This document shows positions 44,566 through 54,648 of a stretch of 64,000 nt of DNA, piece after piece; within the stretch, counting starts at the first letter, position 1; each line of letters starts with the position of its first letter. The translations under genes and the position numbers were made by a program. The notes under the pieces were generated by a model. That model did not search any database. It was given only the letters and a program-made list of their open reading frames with translations, and was not told where the DNA came from. The DNA is from Caenibius sp. WL (GTDB lineage: Bacteria > Pseudomonadota > Alphaproteobacteria > Sphingomonadales > Sphingomonadaceae): positions 2,120,501-2,184,500 of the forward strand of contig NZ_CP081844.1 of assembly GCF_019803445.1 (NCBI RefSeq), in the 5' to 3' direction.

Positions 44566-45126
44566 CTAGGCCCGGCCCGTTTCCCCGACAAGATAGGCCG
44601 GATCGATGCCTTCCGCTTTCCATGTCGCCGCCCAGCGATCGCGCACCGGGGTGTCATAAAGGATGGCGGGATAGCCCTTGGCGGCATACCAGCCGTGCTG
44701 GCGCATCTCGGCGTCAAGTTGGCCGGCCCCCCACCCCGCATAGCCCAGCGCGATCAGCCATTGGCGCGGCCCGGTGCCCTGCGCGATGGCGCGCAAGATG
44801 TCGAGCGAGCCCGACAAGCCGCCGAAAGGGGTGACGCCGATCGTGCCTTCCCCGCCCCAATCGCCGGAATGGAGCACGAAACCGCGTGAGGTTTCGACCG
44901 GCCCGCCGTCGAGCACCGGCACATCGGGCGTGGCGCCCGGATCGATCCCGAGATCACCCAGCAATTCGTGGAAACCGATGTCCTGGCGGATAGCGCCGAT
45001 GCCGATGCCCAGCGCGCCGTTTTCATCATGCACGCACATGGCGATGACGGCCCGTTCGAAATTGGGGTCGAACATGCCCGGCATGGCAAGCAGCAGGCGG
45101 CCGGCGAGAAACTGGGGCTCTGTCAT
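44566..45126 (-). CDS. YqgE/AlgH-family protein
   Basis: 186 residues of DUF179. Typical blocks are FLAGRLLLAMPGMFDPNFERAV, the VLDGGPVETSRGFVLH segment and GYAGWGAGQLDAE. The family has a known structure but no settled biochemical role; in Pseudomonas AlgH was linked to alginate regulation and in others the gene sits near ruvX. Here it stands alone between the LuxR-type gene and ugd. Start ATG 45126. Confidence 0.93.
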   Translation of the reverse strand: MTEPQFLAGRLLLAMPGMFDPNFERAVIAMCVHDENGALGIGIGAIRQDIGFHELLGDLGIDPGATPDVPVLDGGPVETSRGFVLHSGDWGGEGTIGVTPFGGLSGSLDILRAIAQGTGPRQWLIALGYAGWGAGQLDAEMRQHGWYAAKGYPAILYDTPVRDRWAATWKAEGIDPAYLVGETGRA

Positions 45127-45189
45127 CGCGTCGAAGGATACGCTTGCATTATGCGTGTGTCAGGCCATCAAACGACGGGCGATGCCCGA

Positions 45190-46491
45190 TCAGCGTCCGA
45201 CCGCGACATAAGCGAAGCCCTGACGCTCCACATCGTCGCGCACATAGATATTGCGCAGGTCGATCAGAATCGGCGCGTTCAACAGATCTTTCATCCGGTT
45301 GAAATCGAGCGCCCGGAACGCGTCCCATTCGGTCACGATCACCGCCGCATCCGCGTTTTCCATCGCGGCATAGGCTCCGTCGCAGAAGGTGACGTCGGTC
45401 AATTCCGCCGCGGCCTGCTCCATCCCCTCGGGATCGTAGGCGCGAATGGCCGCGCCGTTATCCTGCAAGGCCTGGATAATCGAAATTGCCGGGGAATCGC
45501 GCATGTCGTCGGTGTTCGGCTTGAAAGTCAGACCGAGGATGGCGACGGTTTTGCCGTGCACCGAACCGCCCATGGCCTGAATGATCTTGCGGCCCATCGA
45601 TCGCTTGCGGTTGTTGTTGACGGTGACCACCGCCTCCACGATCCGCAGCGGAGATTCGTAATCCTCGCCCGTTTTCAGCAGGGCCAGCGTATCCTTGGGG
45701 AAACAGGAACCGCCATAGCCGGGCCCGGCATGGAGGAACTTGGAACCGATCCGGTTGTCGAGGCCGATACCGCGCGCGACATCCTGCACGTCCGCACCGA
45801 CTTTTTCGCATAAATCAGCCACTTCGTTGATAAAGCTGATCTTGGTTGCGAGAAAAGCATTGGCCGCATACTTGGTCAGTTCCGCCCCGCGCCGGGACAT
45901 TGTGACGATGGGCGACTTGTTGAGGAAAAGCGGGCGATAGATTTCGCGCAGCACCTGTTCGGCCCGCTGATCCTCGCATCCGATCACGATCCGGTCGGGA
46001 TGTTTGAAATCCTCGATAGCGGCGCCTTCACGCAGGAATTCGGGATTGGAGGCAACGGAAATATCGAGGTCCGGCCGCACTTCGCGGATAATGCGCAGCA
46101 CTTCATCGCCCGTGCCCACCGGAACGGTCGATTTGGTGATAATGACAGTGCCGGGCGCCAGATATTCTGCCATTTCCCGCGCCGCCGCATAGACGTAGCT
46201 GAGATCGGCATGGCCATCGCCCCGGCGCGATGGCGTGCCCACCGCGATGAACACGGCATGGGCCTGAGGCACGGCTTCGGCCAGATCGGTCGAGAACCGG
46301 AGCCGCCCTGCCCGGGCGTTGCTGGCGACGAGACTTTCCAGACCGGGTTCATAGATCGGAATGCGGCCCGCGCGCAGCGCGTCGACTTTCCCCGCATCCT
46401 TATCGATGCAGGTCACTTCATGGCCGAAGTCGGAGAAGCAGGTTCCCGAAACGAGGCCGACATAGCCCGTGCCGATCATTGCAATGCGCAT
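45190..46491 (-). CDS. ugd: UDP-glucose 6-dehydrogenase
   Basis: Oxidises UDP-glucose to UDP-glucuronate, precursor of exopolysaccharide and lipid A sugars. The NAD loop MIGTGYVGLVSGTCF is at the N-terminus; the catalytic cysteine is in GPGYGGSCFPKDTLAL (about residue 262). SNPEFLREGAAI and FKPNTDDMRDSPA blocks are standard. 433 residues from ATG 46491; a TTG one codon earlier is possible. No polysaccharide cluster is adjacent. Confidence 0.95.
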   Translation of the reverse strand: MRIAMIGTGYVGLVSGTCFSDFGHEVTCIDKDAGKVDALRAGRIPIYEPGLESLVASNARAGRLRFSTDLAEAVPQAHAVFIAVGTPSRRGDGHADLSYVYAAAREMAEYLAPGTVIITKSTVPVGTGDEVLRIIREVRPDLDISVASNPEFLREGAAIEDFKHPDRIVIGCEDQRAEQVLREIYRPLFLNKSPIVTMSRRGAELTKYAANAFLATKISFINEVADLCEKVGADVQDVARGIGLDNRIGSKFLHAGPGYGGSCFPKDTLALLKTGEDYESPLRIVEAVVTVNNNRKRSMGRKIIQAMGGSVHGKTVAILGLTFKPNTDDMRDSPAISIIQALQDNGAAIRAYDPEGMEQAAAELTDVTFCDGAYAAMENADAAVIVTEWDAFRALDFNRMKDLLNAPILIDLRNIYVRDDVERQGFAYVAVGR

Positions 46492-46577
46492 CAAATTCCC
46501 TTTCCGGCGTCAATCAGCGCCGCAGGCGGTTGCTACCGCCAGACTGTGTAAGCTTCGTTGCCGTGACGAATTACGGC

Positions 46578-47990
46578 CTAGATATGGATAGCGCGACCGT
46601 AAGCGGCGAGTGTGCTTTCGTGGATCATTTCGCTGAGTGTGGGATGGGGGAAGATGGTCTGGATCAGTTCGGCCTCGGTGGTTTCGAGCTGCTTGCCCAC
46701 GACATAGCCCTGGATCAGTTCGGTCACTTCCGCCCCGATCATGTGCGCGCCCAGCAGTTCGCCCGTCTTGGCGTCGAACACCGTCTTGATGAACCCTTCC
46801 GCTTCGCCCAGCGCAATCGCCTTGCCGTTGCCGATGAACGGGAACGTGCCCACTTTCACCTCGTACCCCGCCTCCTTCGCCCTGGCTTCGGTCAGGCCGA
46901 CAGAGGCGATCTGCGGGTGGCAGTAGGTGCAGCCCGGGATATTGTTCCGGTCGAGAGCGTGCGGATGCACGTCCTTGTTGCCCAGTTCCTGCGCGATCGC
47001 TTCGGCCGCGGTCACGCCTTCATGGCTCGCCTTGTGCGCCAGCCACGGGCCGGGCACGCAATCGCCAATGGCCCACAGGCCCGTCACGCCGGTGCGGCCA
47101 TAGCCGTCGATCTGGATGAACCCGCGCTCGAGCTTCGCCCCCAGTGTCTCCAGACCGATATTCTCGGTGTTGGGCTGGATGCCGATGGCGACGATCACAT
47201 GGCTGTATTCGCCCGTCTCGATCTTGCCATCCTTCGTCTTGATCTTCGCCGAAACGCCCTTGGGGCCTGCTTTCAGTTCCTCCAGCGCGGCGCCGGTTTT
47301 GATTGTCATGCCCTGTTTGGTGAGCGCCTTTTCAAGGAACGCGGAGACATCGGCATCTTCCACCGGCACGATCCGATCCATCATTTCGACAACGGTCACT
47401 TCGGCGCCGATATCGTTGTAGAAGCTGGCGAATTCGATCCCGATCGCGCCCGAACCGATCACCAGCAGCTTGCCGGGCATTTCGGGCGGGGTCATCGCGT
47501 GGCGATAAGTCCAGATGCGTTTGCCATCGGCCGGGGCAAACGGCAGATCGCGCGCCCGCGCCCCGGTGGCGACGATGATGTGTTTGGCGCTGAGCGTTTC
47601 GGTGCCCTTCTCGCCTTTCACGTCCAGCGTGCCGGGCGCGGTCAGCGTGCCTTCACCCATGTGGACGGCGATCTTGTTCTTCTTCATCAGGTGGGTGACG
47701 CCCTGATTGAGCTGCTTGGCCACCCCGCGCGAACGCTTGACGATGGCAGCGAGATCGGCGGTGATCTTCTCGGCGGCAAGGCCATAATCGGCCGCATGCT
47801 GCATCTGGTGGAACACTTCGGCCGAACGCAGCAGCGCCTTGGTCGGAATGCACCCCCAGTTGAGACAGATGCCCCCCAGGCTCTCACGCTCCACTATCGC
47901 CGTCTTCAAACCCAACTGCGCACTGCGGATCGCCGCCACATACCCACCAGGGCCAGAACCAAGAACGATGACGTCGTAGGTGTCGGACAA
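46578..47990 (-). CDS. lpdA: Dihydrolipoyl dehydrogenase (E3)
   Basis: Reoxidises the dihydrolipoyl groups of E2 with FAD and NAD+. The FAD loop VLGSGPGGYVAAIRSAQLG, the redox disulfide in GGICLNWGCIPTKALL, the NAD loop VIGSGAIGIEFASF, and the C-terminal His-Glu pair in HPTLSEMIHE are present. 470 residues. It lies 205 bp downstream of pdhC on the same strand, so E2 and E3 form one locus separated by 45 kb from pdhAB. The 205-bp gap holds no gene. Confidence 0.96.
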   Translation of the reverse strand: MSDTYDVIVLGSGPGGYVAAIRSAQLGLKTAIVERESLGGICLNWGCIPTKALLRSAEVFHQMQHAADYGLAAEKITADLAAIVKRSRGVAKQLNQGVTHLMKKNKIAVHMGEGTLTAPGTLDVKGEKGTETLSAKHIIVATGARARDLPFAPADGKRIWTYRHAMTPPEMPGKLLVIGSGAIGIEFASFYNDIGAEVTVVEMMDRIVPVEDADVSAFLEKALTKQGMTIKTGAALEELKAGPKGVSAKIKTKDGKIETGEYSHVIVAIGIQPNTENIGLETLGAKLERGFIQIDGYGRTGVTGLWAIGDCVPGPWLAHKASHEGVTAAEAIAQELGNKDVHPHALDRNNIPGCTYCHPQIASVGLTEARAKEAGYEVKVGTFPFIGNGKAIALGEAEGFIKTVFDAKTGELLGAHMIGAEVTELIQGYVVGKQLETTEAELIQTIFPHPTLSEMIHESTLAAYGRAIHI

Positions 47991-48195
47991 GAGAAGCTCC
48001 TTAGGACGTGGCTAGCAAGTTGACGCAGAATGGGGAGGAAACGCCGTAAAACTTGCGGTTTTTCAACATATTTTCAAAGACTTGATGGAAAGTGCGTGTG
48101 ATTTTTCAAAAGCAGTATCTTCCGCGCGCCGAAACCGCATTCCCACATGGCAATATCGGCATATCATCCGGCCTCACCTGTAGGAAAGCGTGCAT

Positions 48196-49497
48196 TCAGG
48201 CGACGAGCCCCAGCGGCTTTTCCACCAGTTCGCGCAAAGCGGTCATCAGTTGCGCCCCGTCCGCCCCGTCGATGGCGCGGTGATCGAAGCTGCCGGTGAC
48301 AGTCATCACTGTGGCCACGCCCAGCGTGCCGTCTTCCATGACCCACGGGCGCTTTTCACCCGCGCCGACCGCCAGGATCATCGCCTGCGGCGGGTTGATC
48401 ACGGCGTCGAACTGCTTGATGCCCATCATGCCCATGTTCGAAATGCTGGCGGTGCCGCCCTGGTATTCCTGTGGCTGGAGCTTGCCTTCCTTGGCCCGCG
48501 CCGCCAGCTCCGCCATCTCGGTGGAGATCTGCGCCAGACCCTTGCCCGATGCGTCGGTGATGATCGGCGTGATCAGGCCGCCGGGAATGCTGACGGCAAC
48601 GGAAACGTCCGCCCGCTTGTACTGGCGCAGGACATCGCCCGCGAACGAGACATTGCAACTCGGCACCTGCATCAGCGCCACGCCCAGCGCCTTGATCAGC
48701 AAATCGTTGACCGACAGTTTCACGCCCCGCGCGGACAGCGCTTCGTTCAACTCGCCGCGCAGCTTGAGCAGCGCATCCAGCCGGATATCGACCGTCAGAT
48801 AGATGTGCGGGACCTGCTGCTTCGATTCCGTCAGCCTGCGGGCGATCGTCTTGCGCATACCGGACAGCTTGATGTCTTCGAACGGAATGCCAAAATCCGG
48901 CACGCCCGCTGCCGTGGTTTGCGCGGCTTCTTCGCTCTTCGGCGCGGCGGCGACTTTGCCCGGTTGCAGGGATTCGATATCGGCCTTGACGATTCGGCCG
49001 TTGGGGCCGCTGCCGGCCACGCCGGCCAGATCGATGCCTTTCTGTTCGGCAATCCGCCGTGCCAGCGGCGAAGCAACAATGCGTTCGCCCGCTGCCGCAG
49101 GTTTCGGCGCGGCCTTGGCCTGTTGCGCCTTGGGAGCTTCCTCTTTCGGTTCCGGTTCGGATTTCTTCTCTGGCTCGGCCGCGGCAGGCTCGTCCTTGGC
49201 GGGTGCGGGTGCATCTTTGGCGGAAGCCTTCGCTGCCGGGGCGCTGGTCTCTTCACCCTCCTCGCCCAAAACGGCGATGACCGTGCCGACTTTCACATCC
49301 TCGGTGCCTTCGGGAATCGCGATCGAAAGGATCGTGCCCTCATCGACCGCTTCGAATTCCATCGTTGCCTTGTCGGTTTCGATTTCCGCCAGAATATCGC
49401 CGGCGGCCACGCTATCCCCTTCCTTGACGAGCCACCTGGCCAGCGTCCCTTGCTCCATCGTCGGTGAAAGGGCGGGCATCTTGATGTCGATTGGCAT
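48196..49497 (-). CDS. pdhC: Pyruvate dehydrogenase E2, dihydrolipoyl acetyltransferase
   Basis: 433 residues from ATG 49497 ([18 protein letters not shown]); the longer frame to 49626 overlaps the divergent stress-protein start and is unlikely. One lipoyl domain (1-80, Lys in ETDKATMEF), an Ala/Pro/Lys/Glu linker, the peripheral-subunit-binding domain ([31 protein letters not shown]), a second linker, and the catalytic domain with [13 protein letters not shown] (HxxxDG). E2 forms the PDH core. Its lipoyl domain is nearly the same as that on E1 beta at 2161. Confidence 0.96.
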   Translation of the reverse strand: MPIDIKMPALSPTMEQGTLARWLVKEGDSVAAGDILAEIETDKATMEFEAVDEGTILSIAIPEGTEDVKVGTVIAVLGEEGEETSAPAAKASAKDAPAPAKDEPAAAEPEKKSEPEPKEEAPKAQQAKAAPKPAAAGERIVASPLARRIAEQKGIDLAGVAGSGPNGRIVKADIESLQPGKVAAAPKSEEAAQTTAAGVPDFGIPFEDIKLSGMRKTIARRLTESKQQVPHIYLTVDIRLDALLKLRGELNEALSARGVKLSVNDLLIKALGVALMQVPSCNVSFAGDVLRQYKRADVSVAVSIPGGLITPIITDASGKGLAQISTEMAELAARAKEGKLQPQEYQGGTASISNMGMMGIKQFDAVINPPQAMILAVGAGEKRPWVMEDGTLGVATVMTVTGSFDHRAIDGADGAQLMTALRELVEKPLGLVA

Positions 49498-49625
49498 GGT
49501 AAAGCGGTCTCCGAAGAGGCAATTTGCAGTGAGCCCCGTCATTGGCCAAAATGGGCCTGCGGGGCAAGGCCTTGCGCAGTGGCGGTTTGTAACAGATACC
49601 GGCCGCTTGCAAAAAGGGGGTCGCA

Positions 49626-50078
49626 ATGCGTGTCTATCTGGTGATCATGGATGAAACCGAGGAAGCGCTCGTCGCTCTCCGGTTCGCCGCGCGCCGTGCC
49701 GCGAAAACCGATGGCGCGGTGCATATCATTGCCCATGTGCCGCAGCAGGCGTTCAGCGCTTTCGGGGGGATTCAGGCCACTATCGAGGCCGAGGCGCGGG
49801 ATCGGGCGGAAGTCGTCGCGACCGGGGCGGCAGGCAGCATCCTGAACGAAAGCGGCAAGATGCCGACCATTACCGTGCGGGTGGGCGACAGCGCCAAAGT
49901 GGTGCAGGAATACCTTACCGAACACCCCGAAGTGGCCGCGCTGGTGCTGGGCGCCGCGCCGCAAGGCAATCCCGGGCCGCTGGTGACTCACTTTACCTCG
50001 GTTGCAGGGTCGATGCCGTGTCCTGTTTTCGTGGTTCCGGGCGGGTTGAGCCAGGACGATCTCGACCGCTTGAGTTGA
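49626..50078 (+). CDS. Universal stress protein (UspA family)
   Basis: 150 residues of UspA fold. The N-terminus [22 protein letters not shown] and the C-terminal ATP-loop-like region [19 protein letters not shown] (G-x2-G-x9-G[ST] style) point to the nucleotide-binding subgroup. A role in stress survival is likely, not shown. It is divergent from pdhC across 128 bp and convergent with rnr. Confidence 0.85.
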   Translation: MRVYLVIMDETEEALVALRFAARRAAKTDGAVHIIAHVPQQAFSAFGGIQATIEAEARDRAEVVATGAAGSILNESGKMPTITVRVGDSAKVVQEYLTEHPEVAALVLGAAPQGNPGPLVTHFTSVAGSMPCPVFVVPGGLSQDDLDRLS

Positions 50079-50096
50079 GGCCATCCGGCGCGCGCG

Positions 50097-52355
50097 TCAG
50101 CGCTTGCGCCGCCCCTGATGGCGGATATTGGACGGGCGGCCCCGTTTGCCCACCAGATGCTTGCCTTGGCGCTTGAGCGGGGAAGGCTTGCCGCGTGGCT
50201 CTATCGCGCCCCCTGCCCCGTCGACCGGCTCGAATTTCAGTGCCCCGGTCAAAGGATTGGCTTCGGCAAGGCGCAATTGCATCCGGTCGCCCACCGCATA
50301 GGTCGTGCCGGTGCTTTCACCAACCAGCTGACGGGCTGCCTCATCATGATGGAAGCGCTCGTTCCCCAGAATGGAGACGGGCACCAGCCCATCGCCGCCT
50401 AGGCCGATGATCGTGGCGAACAGGCCGAAACGCTGGACACCGGTGATCCGCGTCTCGAACGTTTCGCCGATATGGCCCGCGAGCCACGCCGCGACGTAAC
50501 GATCGATCGTCTCCCGCTCCGCCTCCATCGCACGGCGTTCTGCGGAACTGATCGCTTCGCTGACGCGGCCGAGATCGGCCCGGTCGCGATCGGACAGGCC
50601 CGATGCGGCAGGCAGCCCGTTCGTGGGTTTGGGCTGTTCCAGAGCGAAAGCGTCGACCAGCGCGCGGTGCACCAGCAGATCGGCGTAGCGGCGGATGGGC
50701 GACGTGAAATGGGCATAGGACCCGAGCGCGAGCCCGAAGTGGCCCGCGTTGCTGGGGCCGTAATAGGCCTGCGTCTGGCTGCGCAACACCGCTTCCATGA
50801 TCAGGGCCTTTTCGCTTTCGTCGGCGATATCCTTGAGCATGCGGTTGAACAGGCCGGGCGTGATGACCTGCCCCAGCGCCAGCTTGCGTTCGAACGTGGC
50901 GAGATAATCGCGGAGCGCAATCAGCTTTTCCCGGCTAGGCGGTTCGTGAATGCGATAGACGACCGGCGATGTCTTGCTTTCCAGAGCCTTGGCTGCCGCA
51001 ACATTGGCCGCGATCATGAAATCTTCGACCACCCGGTGCGCATCCAGCCGTTCGCGCACAGCAATGGATGCGATCTTGCCCGCCTCGTCCAGCACGACGC
51101 GCCGTTCGGGTAGTTCCAGTTCCAGCGGATCGCGCTTGTGCCGCGCGGCTTCCAGCGCGCGCCAGCACGCCCAGAGGTTCTGGAGATGCTGGGGCGCCTC
51201 GCTGTTGTCGATCTGCGCCTGTGCATCTTCATAAGCGATATTTTCGGCAATCCGCACCAGCGCGCGGGAGAAGCGCCATGCGGTGACGGCGCCGTTTGCC
51301 GAAATGGTCAGATGACAGGCCATCGCGGCCCGCGTTTCGCCCTGTTTGAGCGAGCAGACATCGGCGCTCAACACTTCGGGCAGCATCGGCACCACGCGGT
51401 CCGGGAAATAGACCGAATTGCCGCGCTTGCGGGCTTCGCGGTCGAGCTTGCTGCCGGGACGGACGTAGAAGCTGACATCGGCGATGGCGACCACCGCGCG
51501 AAAGCCCCCTTCCCCATCGGGTTCGGCCCAGATCGCATCGTCATGATCGCGGGCATCGGCCGGATCGATGGCGACGATCGGCAGATGGCGCAAATCTTCG
51601 CGCCGGTCCTCGCTCAACGGCAGCGTGGCGGCCTGCTTGCCTTCCTCCAGCACTTCGCCGGGGAACGTGTGCGGGATGCCGAACTTGTGGATGGCGATCA
51701 GGCTGAACGCCTTGGGCGCCAGCGGATCGCCCAGCACCTGAATGACTTTGACCCCGGCGCGCGGACTGCGCCCCGCCGGTTCGGCCAGAACCAGATTGCC
51801 CGGTTCCGCCCCGCCGAGATCGGCAATCGGCGCCGCATGGCGCACGCGGCGATCGATCGGGGCGAGCCAGTTTTTGCCGCTGCCATCCACTTCGACGATG
51901 CCCATCACGGCCTCGGCCTGATTGGGCAGTTTCTTCATCGGATGGGCGATCCAGCCCGATCCGGTTTCTTCCGTGCGGGCCAGCACCCGGTCGCCCGCGC
52001 GCAGAGCGCTGCCTTTCTTGCGTTCGATCAGGCGCAGGCGCGGCGGGGGTGTGGCGTCATCGGGATGCCAGCTATCGGGAATGGCGATCGCTTCGCCGTC
52101 TTCCGTATCGACAACGCGCAGCACGGTGACTTTGGGAACACCGCCCATGCGATGAAACGCGGTCTTCTTGCCGTCGATCAGCCCTTCGTCCGCCATGTCG
52201 CGCAGCAGTTTCTTGAGCGCGATCTTTTCCTGCCCCTTGAGGCCGAAAGCCTTGGCGATTTCGCGCTTGCCTGCGGGAACGTCCGATGTCTGGATGAAAT
52301 CCAGAACCTGCTGCTTGCTGGGCAGGCCAGGCGCGATTTTCGGCGGGCGGGCCAA
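50097..52355 (-). CDS. rnr: Ribonuclease R
   Basis: 3'-5' exoribonuclease degrading structured RNA. About 752 residues: N-terminal winged helix (LPSKQQVLDFIQTSDVPAGKR), cold-shock domains, the RNB catalytic domain with the Asp cluster in VAIDPADARDHDDAIW, an S1 domain (GETFETRITGVQRFGLFA) and a basic tail. I take TTG 52355, directly after the proS stop, because residues before it lie within proS and are not conserved; the start is less sure than the gene. Coupled to proS by near contact. Confidence 0.94.
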   Translation of the reverse strand: MARPPKIAPGLPSKQQVLDFIQTSDVPAGKREIAKAFGLKGQEKIALKKLLRDMADEGLIDGKKTAFHRMGGVPKVTVLRVVDTEDGEAIAIPDSWHPDDATPPPRLRLIERKKGSALRAGDRVLARTEETGSGWIAHPMKKLPNQAEAVMGIVEVDGSGKNWLAPIDRRVRHAAPIADLGGAEPGNLVLAEPAGRSPRAGVKVIQVLGDPLAPKAFSLIAIHKFGIPHTFPGEVLEEGKQAATLPLSEDRREDLRHLPIVAIDPADARDHDDAIWAEPDGEGGFRAVVAIADVSFYVRPGSKLDREARKRGNSVYFPDRVVPMLPEVLSADVCSLKQGETRAAMACHLTISANGAVTAWRFSRALVRIAENIAYEDAQAQIDNSEAPQHLQNLWACWRALEAARHKRDPLELELPERRVVLDEAGKIASIAVRERLDAHRVVEDFMIAANVAAAKALESKTSPVVYRIHEPPSREKLIALRDYLATFERKLALGQVITPGLFNRMLKDIADESEKALIMEAVLRSQTQAYYGPSNAGHFGLALGSYAHFTSPIRRYADLLVHRALVDAFALEQPKPTNGLPAASGLSDRDRADLGRVSEAISSAERRAMEAERETIDRYVAAWLAGHIGETFETRITGVQRFGLFATIIGLGGDGLVPVSILGNERFHHDEAARQLVGESTGTTYAVGDRMQLRLAEANPLTGALKFEPVDGAGGAIEPRGKPSPLKRQGKHLVGKRGRPSNIRHQGRRKR

Positions 52356-52356
52356 A

Positions 52357-53940
52357 TCAATAGGCCCGGGCGACGAAAATGCGTTCCACCGCGGGCGCGC
52401 CGGTGAACAGGCAGGCGCCATCGGCGGGGGCCGCATCGGTCGGCACGTTGCGGATGGTGAGTTTCAGCGCCTTGAGCTGTTCCACCACCGCATCGAGCGC
52501 CGTGCCGGTCGGCTTCGACCATTGCACTTCCACCCAGCCGGGCTGGTGCCGGTCTTCGCCGAAGAAAGCGGAAAGCTGTTCGAACGTGTCGATGCCGCGG
52601 GTTACATTGGCGTCGCGCCGGTCCCGTGCCTCGGCGAACAGCGCCTGCTGGATATCCTGCAACAGGGCCGGAATTCCGGCCGCGCATTCCTCGCGCGTGG
52701 GCGCGGTGAAATCGGGCTTGGCCGCCGCATTCCACAACCGGTCGCGGCGAAGTTGGCTGACTTTGCCGTTTTCCATGTCGCGCCCGCCGATTTCGAGAAT
52801 AACCGGCGCGCCTTTGCGCACCCAGTCCCAGCGCTTGGCCGCGGCCTTGCCCGGCTTGGTGTCGAGCAGGACGCGCACTGGTTCGCCCAAGGCGGTCTGC
52901 GCGGCGATCTGCGTGTGCAGTTCGCGACAGTAGGCCAGCAAGGCGGCGTCGCCATCATCATCGCGCAGCATCGGCAGGATCACGACCTGGAACGGTGCAA
53001 TGGCCGGGGGAACGCGCAGGCCATCGTCATCGCCGTGCGTCATGATGACCCCGCCGATCAGCCGGGTGGAGACCCCCCAACTGGTGGTGTGGGCATGGCG
53101 CTGCCCGCCTTCGCGATCCTGATACTGGATGCCCGCCGCTTCGGCGAAGCTGGTGCCGAGATAGTGCGAGGTGCCCGCCTGCAGCGCCTTGCCGTCCTGC
53201 ATCATCGCTTCGATCGAATAGGTGGCGACGGCGCCCGGAAAACGCTCGTTCTCCGGTTTTTCCCCGGCGATCACCGGCATGGCGAGCACGTCTTCCGAAA
53301 AACTGCGGTACATTTCCAGCGCGCGCAGCGTTTCTTCCATCGCGCCTTCGCGGTCTTCGTGTGCGGTATGGCCTTCCTGCCAGAGGAATTCGGACGTGCG
53401 CAGGAACATGCGGGTGCGCATTTCCCAGCGCACGACATTGGCCCATTGGTTGGTCAGCAGTGGCAGATCACGCCAGCTTTGCACCCAGCGCGCCATCGCC
53501 GCGCCGATCACTGTTTCGGAAGTCGGGCGGACCACCAGCGGTTCTTCCAGCTTCGCTTCCGGATCGGGGATCAGCCCGCCCTTCTCACCCGCGACAAGGC
53601 GGTGATGGGTGACGACCGCCATTTCCTTGGCGAAGCCTTCCACGTGTTCGGCTTCCTTGGCGAAATAGGACAAGGGAATGAACAACGGGAAATAGCAGTT
53701 CTGGACACCGGCGGCCTTGATCCGGTCATCCATCAGGCGCTGGATGCGTTCCCAGATGCCATAGCCCCACGGCTTGATGACCATGCAGCCGCGCACGCCC
53801 GATTCTTCGGCCATGTCCGCCTGGGACACGACGGCCTGATACCACTGGGCGAAATCGTCTGCGCGTTTGATCGAAAGGGCGTGGCGAATGGCGGACACGG
53901 AATTCTCATCAATTATGGGTGGAGTCTGTGCCTGCTCCAT
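52357..53940 (-). CDS. proS: Prolyl-tRNA synthetase, archaeal/eukaryotic-like type
   Basis: 527 residues of class II synthetase. Motif 2 region: MFLRTSEFLWQEGHTAH; motif 3 region near TSWGVSTRLIGGVIMTHGDDDG; anticodon-binding domain (QVVILPMLRDDDGDAAL) and the extra C-terminal zinc-like domain ending IFVARAY. The start SIKRADDFAQWYQAVV and absence of the large INS editing insertion mark the eukaryote-like form of ProRS, not the long bacterial one. It lies downstream of phaR behind a terminator. Confidence 0.93.
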   Translation of the reverse strand: MEQAQTPPIIDENSVSAIRHALSIKRADDFAQWYQAVVSQADMAEESGVRGCMVIKPWGYGIWERIQRLMDDRIKAAGVQNCYFPLFIPLSYFAKEAEHVEGFAKEMAVVTHHRLVAGEKGGLIPDPEAKLEEPLVVRPTSETVIGAAMARWVQSWRDLPLLTNQWANVVRWEMRTRMFLRTSEFLWQEGHTAHEDREGAMEETLRALEMYRSFSEDVLAMPVIAGEKPENERFPGAVATYSIEAMMQDGKALQAGTSHYLGTSFAEAAGIQYQDREGGQRHAHTTSWGVSTRLIGGVIMTHGDDDGLRVPPAIAPFQVVILPMLRDDDGDAALLAYCRELHTQIAAQTALGEPVRVLLDTKPGKAAAKRWDWVRKGAPVILEIGGRDMENGKVSQLRRDRLWNAAAKPDFTAPTREECAAGIPALLQDIQQALFAEARDRRDANVTRGIDTFEQLSAFFGEDRHQPGWVEVQWSKPTGTALDAVVEQLKALKLTIRNVPTDAAPADGACLFTGAPAVERIFVARAY

Positions 53941-53944
53941 AGGG

Positions 53945-53970
53945 CAAAACCCGCTCGTGTCGAGCGGGTG
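53945..53970 (-). terminator. Intrinsic terminator after phaR
   Basis: A 9-bp perfect stem ACCCGCTCG (53949-53957 with 53961-53969), loop of three, followed on the minus strand by TTTTGCCC. It lies 43 bases after the phaR stop and just before the proS start. Confidence 0.85.
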
Positions 53971-54012
53971 TGAAGTGTCTTACCGTGTTTTGTCCGCCGT
54001 TGCAGGCAGTGG

Positions 54013-54579
54013 TTATTTGCCCAGCGCGTCAAGCTTGCGCTGCATTTCCGCCATCTGTTCGCGCAGTGCGGCCAGTTCGTCCTTGCTTTCGCCGGCTTCT
54101 TCCTGACCGGCGGAATCCGCGCGGGATTCCCCGCCCGGCATGAAAGCGGAAGTCGCGGCCTTGAGCATGGCCATGTTGGTTTCGGCGAGGCGGGTGAAGG
54201 GATTGGCGGAAACGCCACCCTTGAACGCTTCCTGGAGCTTCTTCTGGTTGGCGAGGAAGCTCTGCATCGAGGCTTCGAGATAGTGCGGCATCATCGATTG
54301 CATCGAATTGCCGTACATGCCGATCAACTGGCGGAGGAAACTGACCGGAAGCATCTGCTCGCCGTTGGCTTCTTCTTCCATGATGATCTGCGTCAGGATG
54401 GAGTGCGTGATGTCGGCGCCGCTCTTGGCGTCCACGACCTGGAATTCGACCCCTTCACGGGTCATTTTCGAAAGGTCCTCCAGCGTGATGTAGCTGGAAG
54501 AGCTGGTGTTGTAGAGCCGCCGGTTGGCGTATTTCTTGATGATGACCGGACCGTTTTCGGTTCCGCCCGCCTTTGCCAT
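54013..54579 (-). CDS. phaR: Polyhydroxyalkanoate synthesis regulator PhaR
   Basis: 188 residues from ATG 54579 (MAKAGGTEN), with AGGAG upstream. The DNA-binding N-terminus IIKKYANRRLYNTSSSSYITL is diagnostic of PhaR/PHB accumulation regulators, followed by the EFQVVDAKSGADITHSIL block. The C-terminus is a coiled coil (LAALREQMAEMQRKLDAL). PhaR represses phasin and PHA genes and binds PHA granules; no pha synthase gene is in the window. Confidence 0.93.
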   Translation of the reverse strand: MAKAGGTENGPVIIKKYANRRLYNTSSSSYITLEDLSKMTREGVEFQVVDAKSGADITHSILTQIIMEEEANGEQMLPVSFLRQLIGMYGNSMQSMMPHYLEASMQSFLANQKKLQEAFKGGVSANPFTRLAETNMAMLKAATSAFMPGGESRADSAGQEEAGESKDELAALREQMAEMQRKLDALGK

Positions 54580-54648
54580 TACAGCGCTCCTTGCCACGCT
54601 CCTAAAGAACAGGACTTAGCATGCGCAGCGTGTGCGGTGCAACACAGG

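Noticed and set aside
46479-48023. 514-codon plus-strand open frame opposite lpdA
   Set aside because: Antisense shadow of a fully conserved gene; no ribosome site, composition rich in His, Arg and Gly typical of shadows.
48000-48195. Possible small gene or RNA between lpdA and pdhC
   Set aside because: Short frames exist, but none has a ribosome site or plausible composition; the region reads as a plain intergenic spacer.
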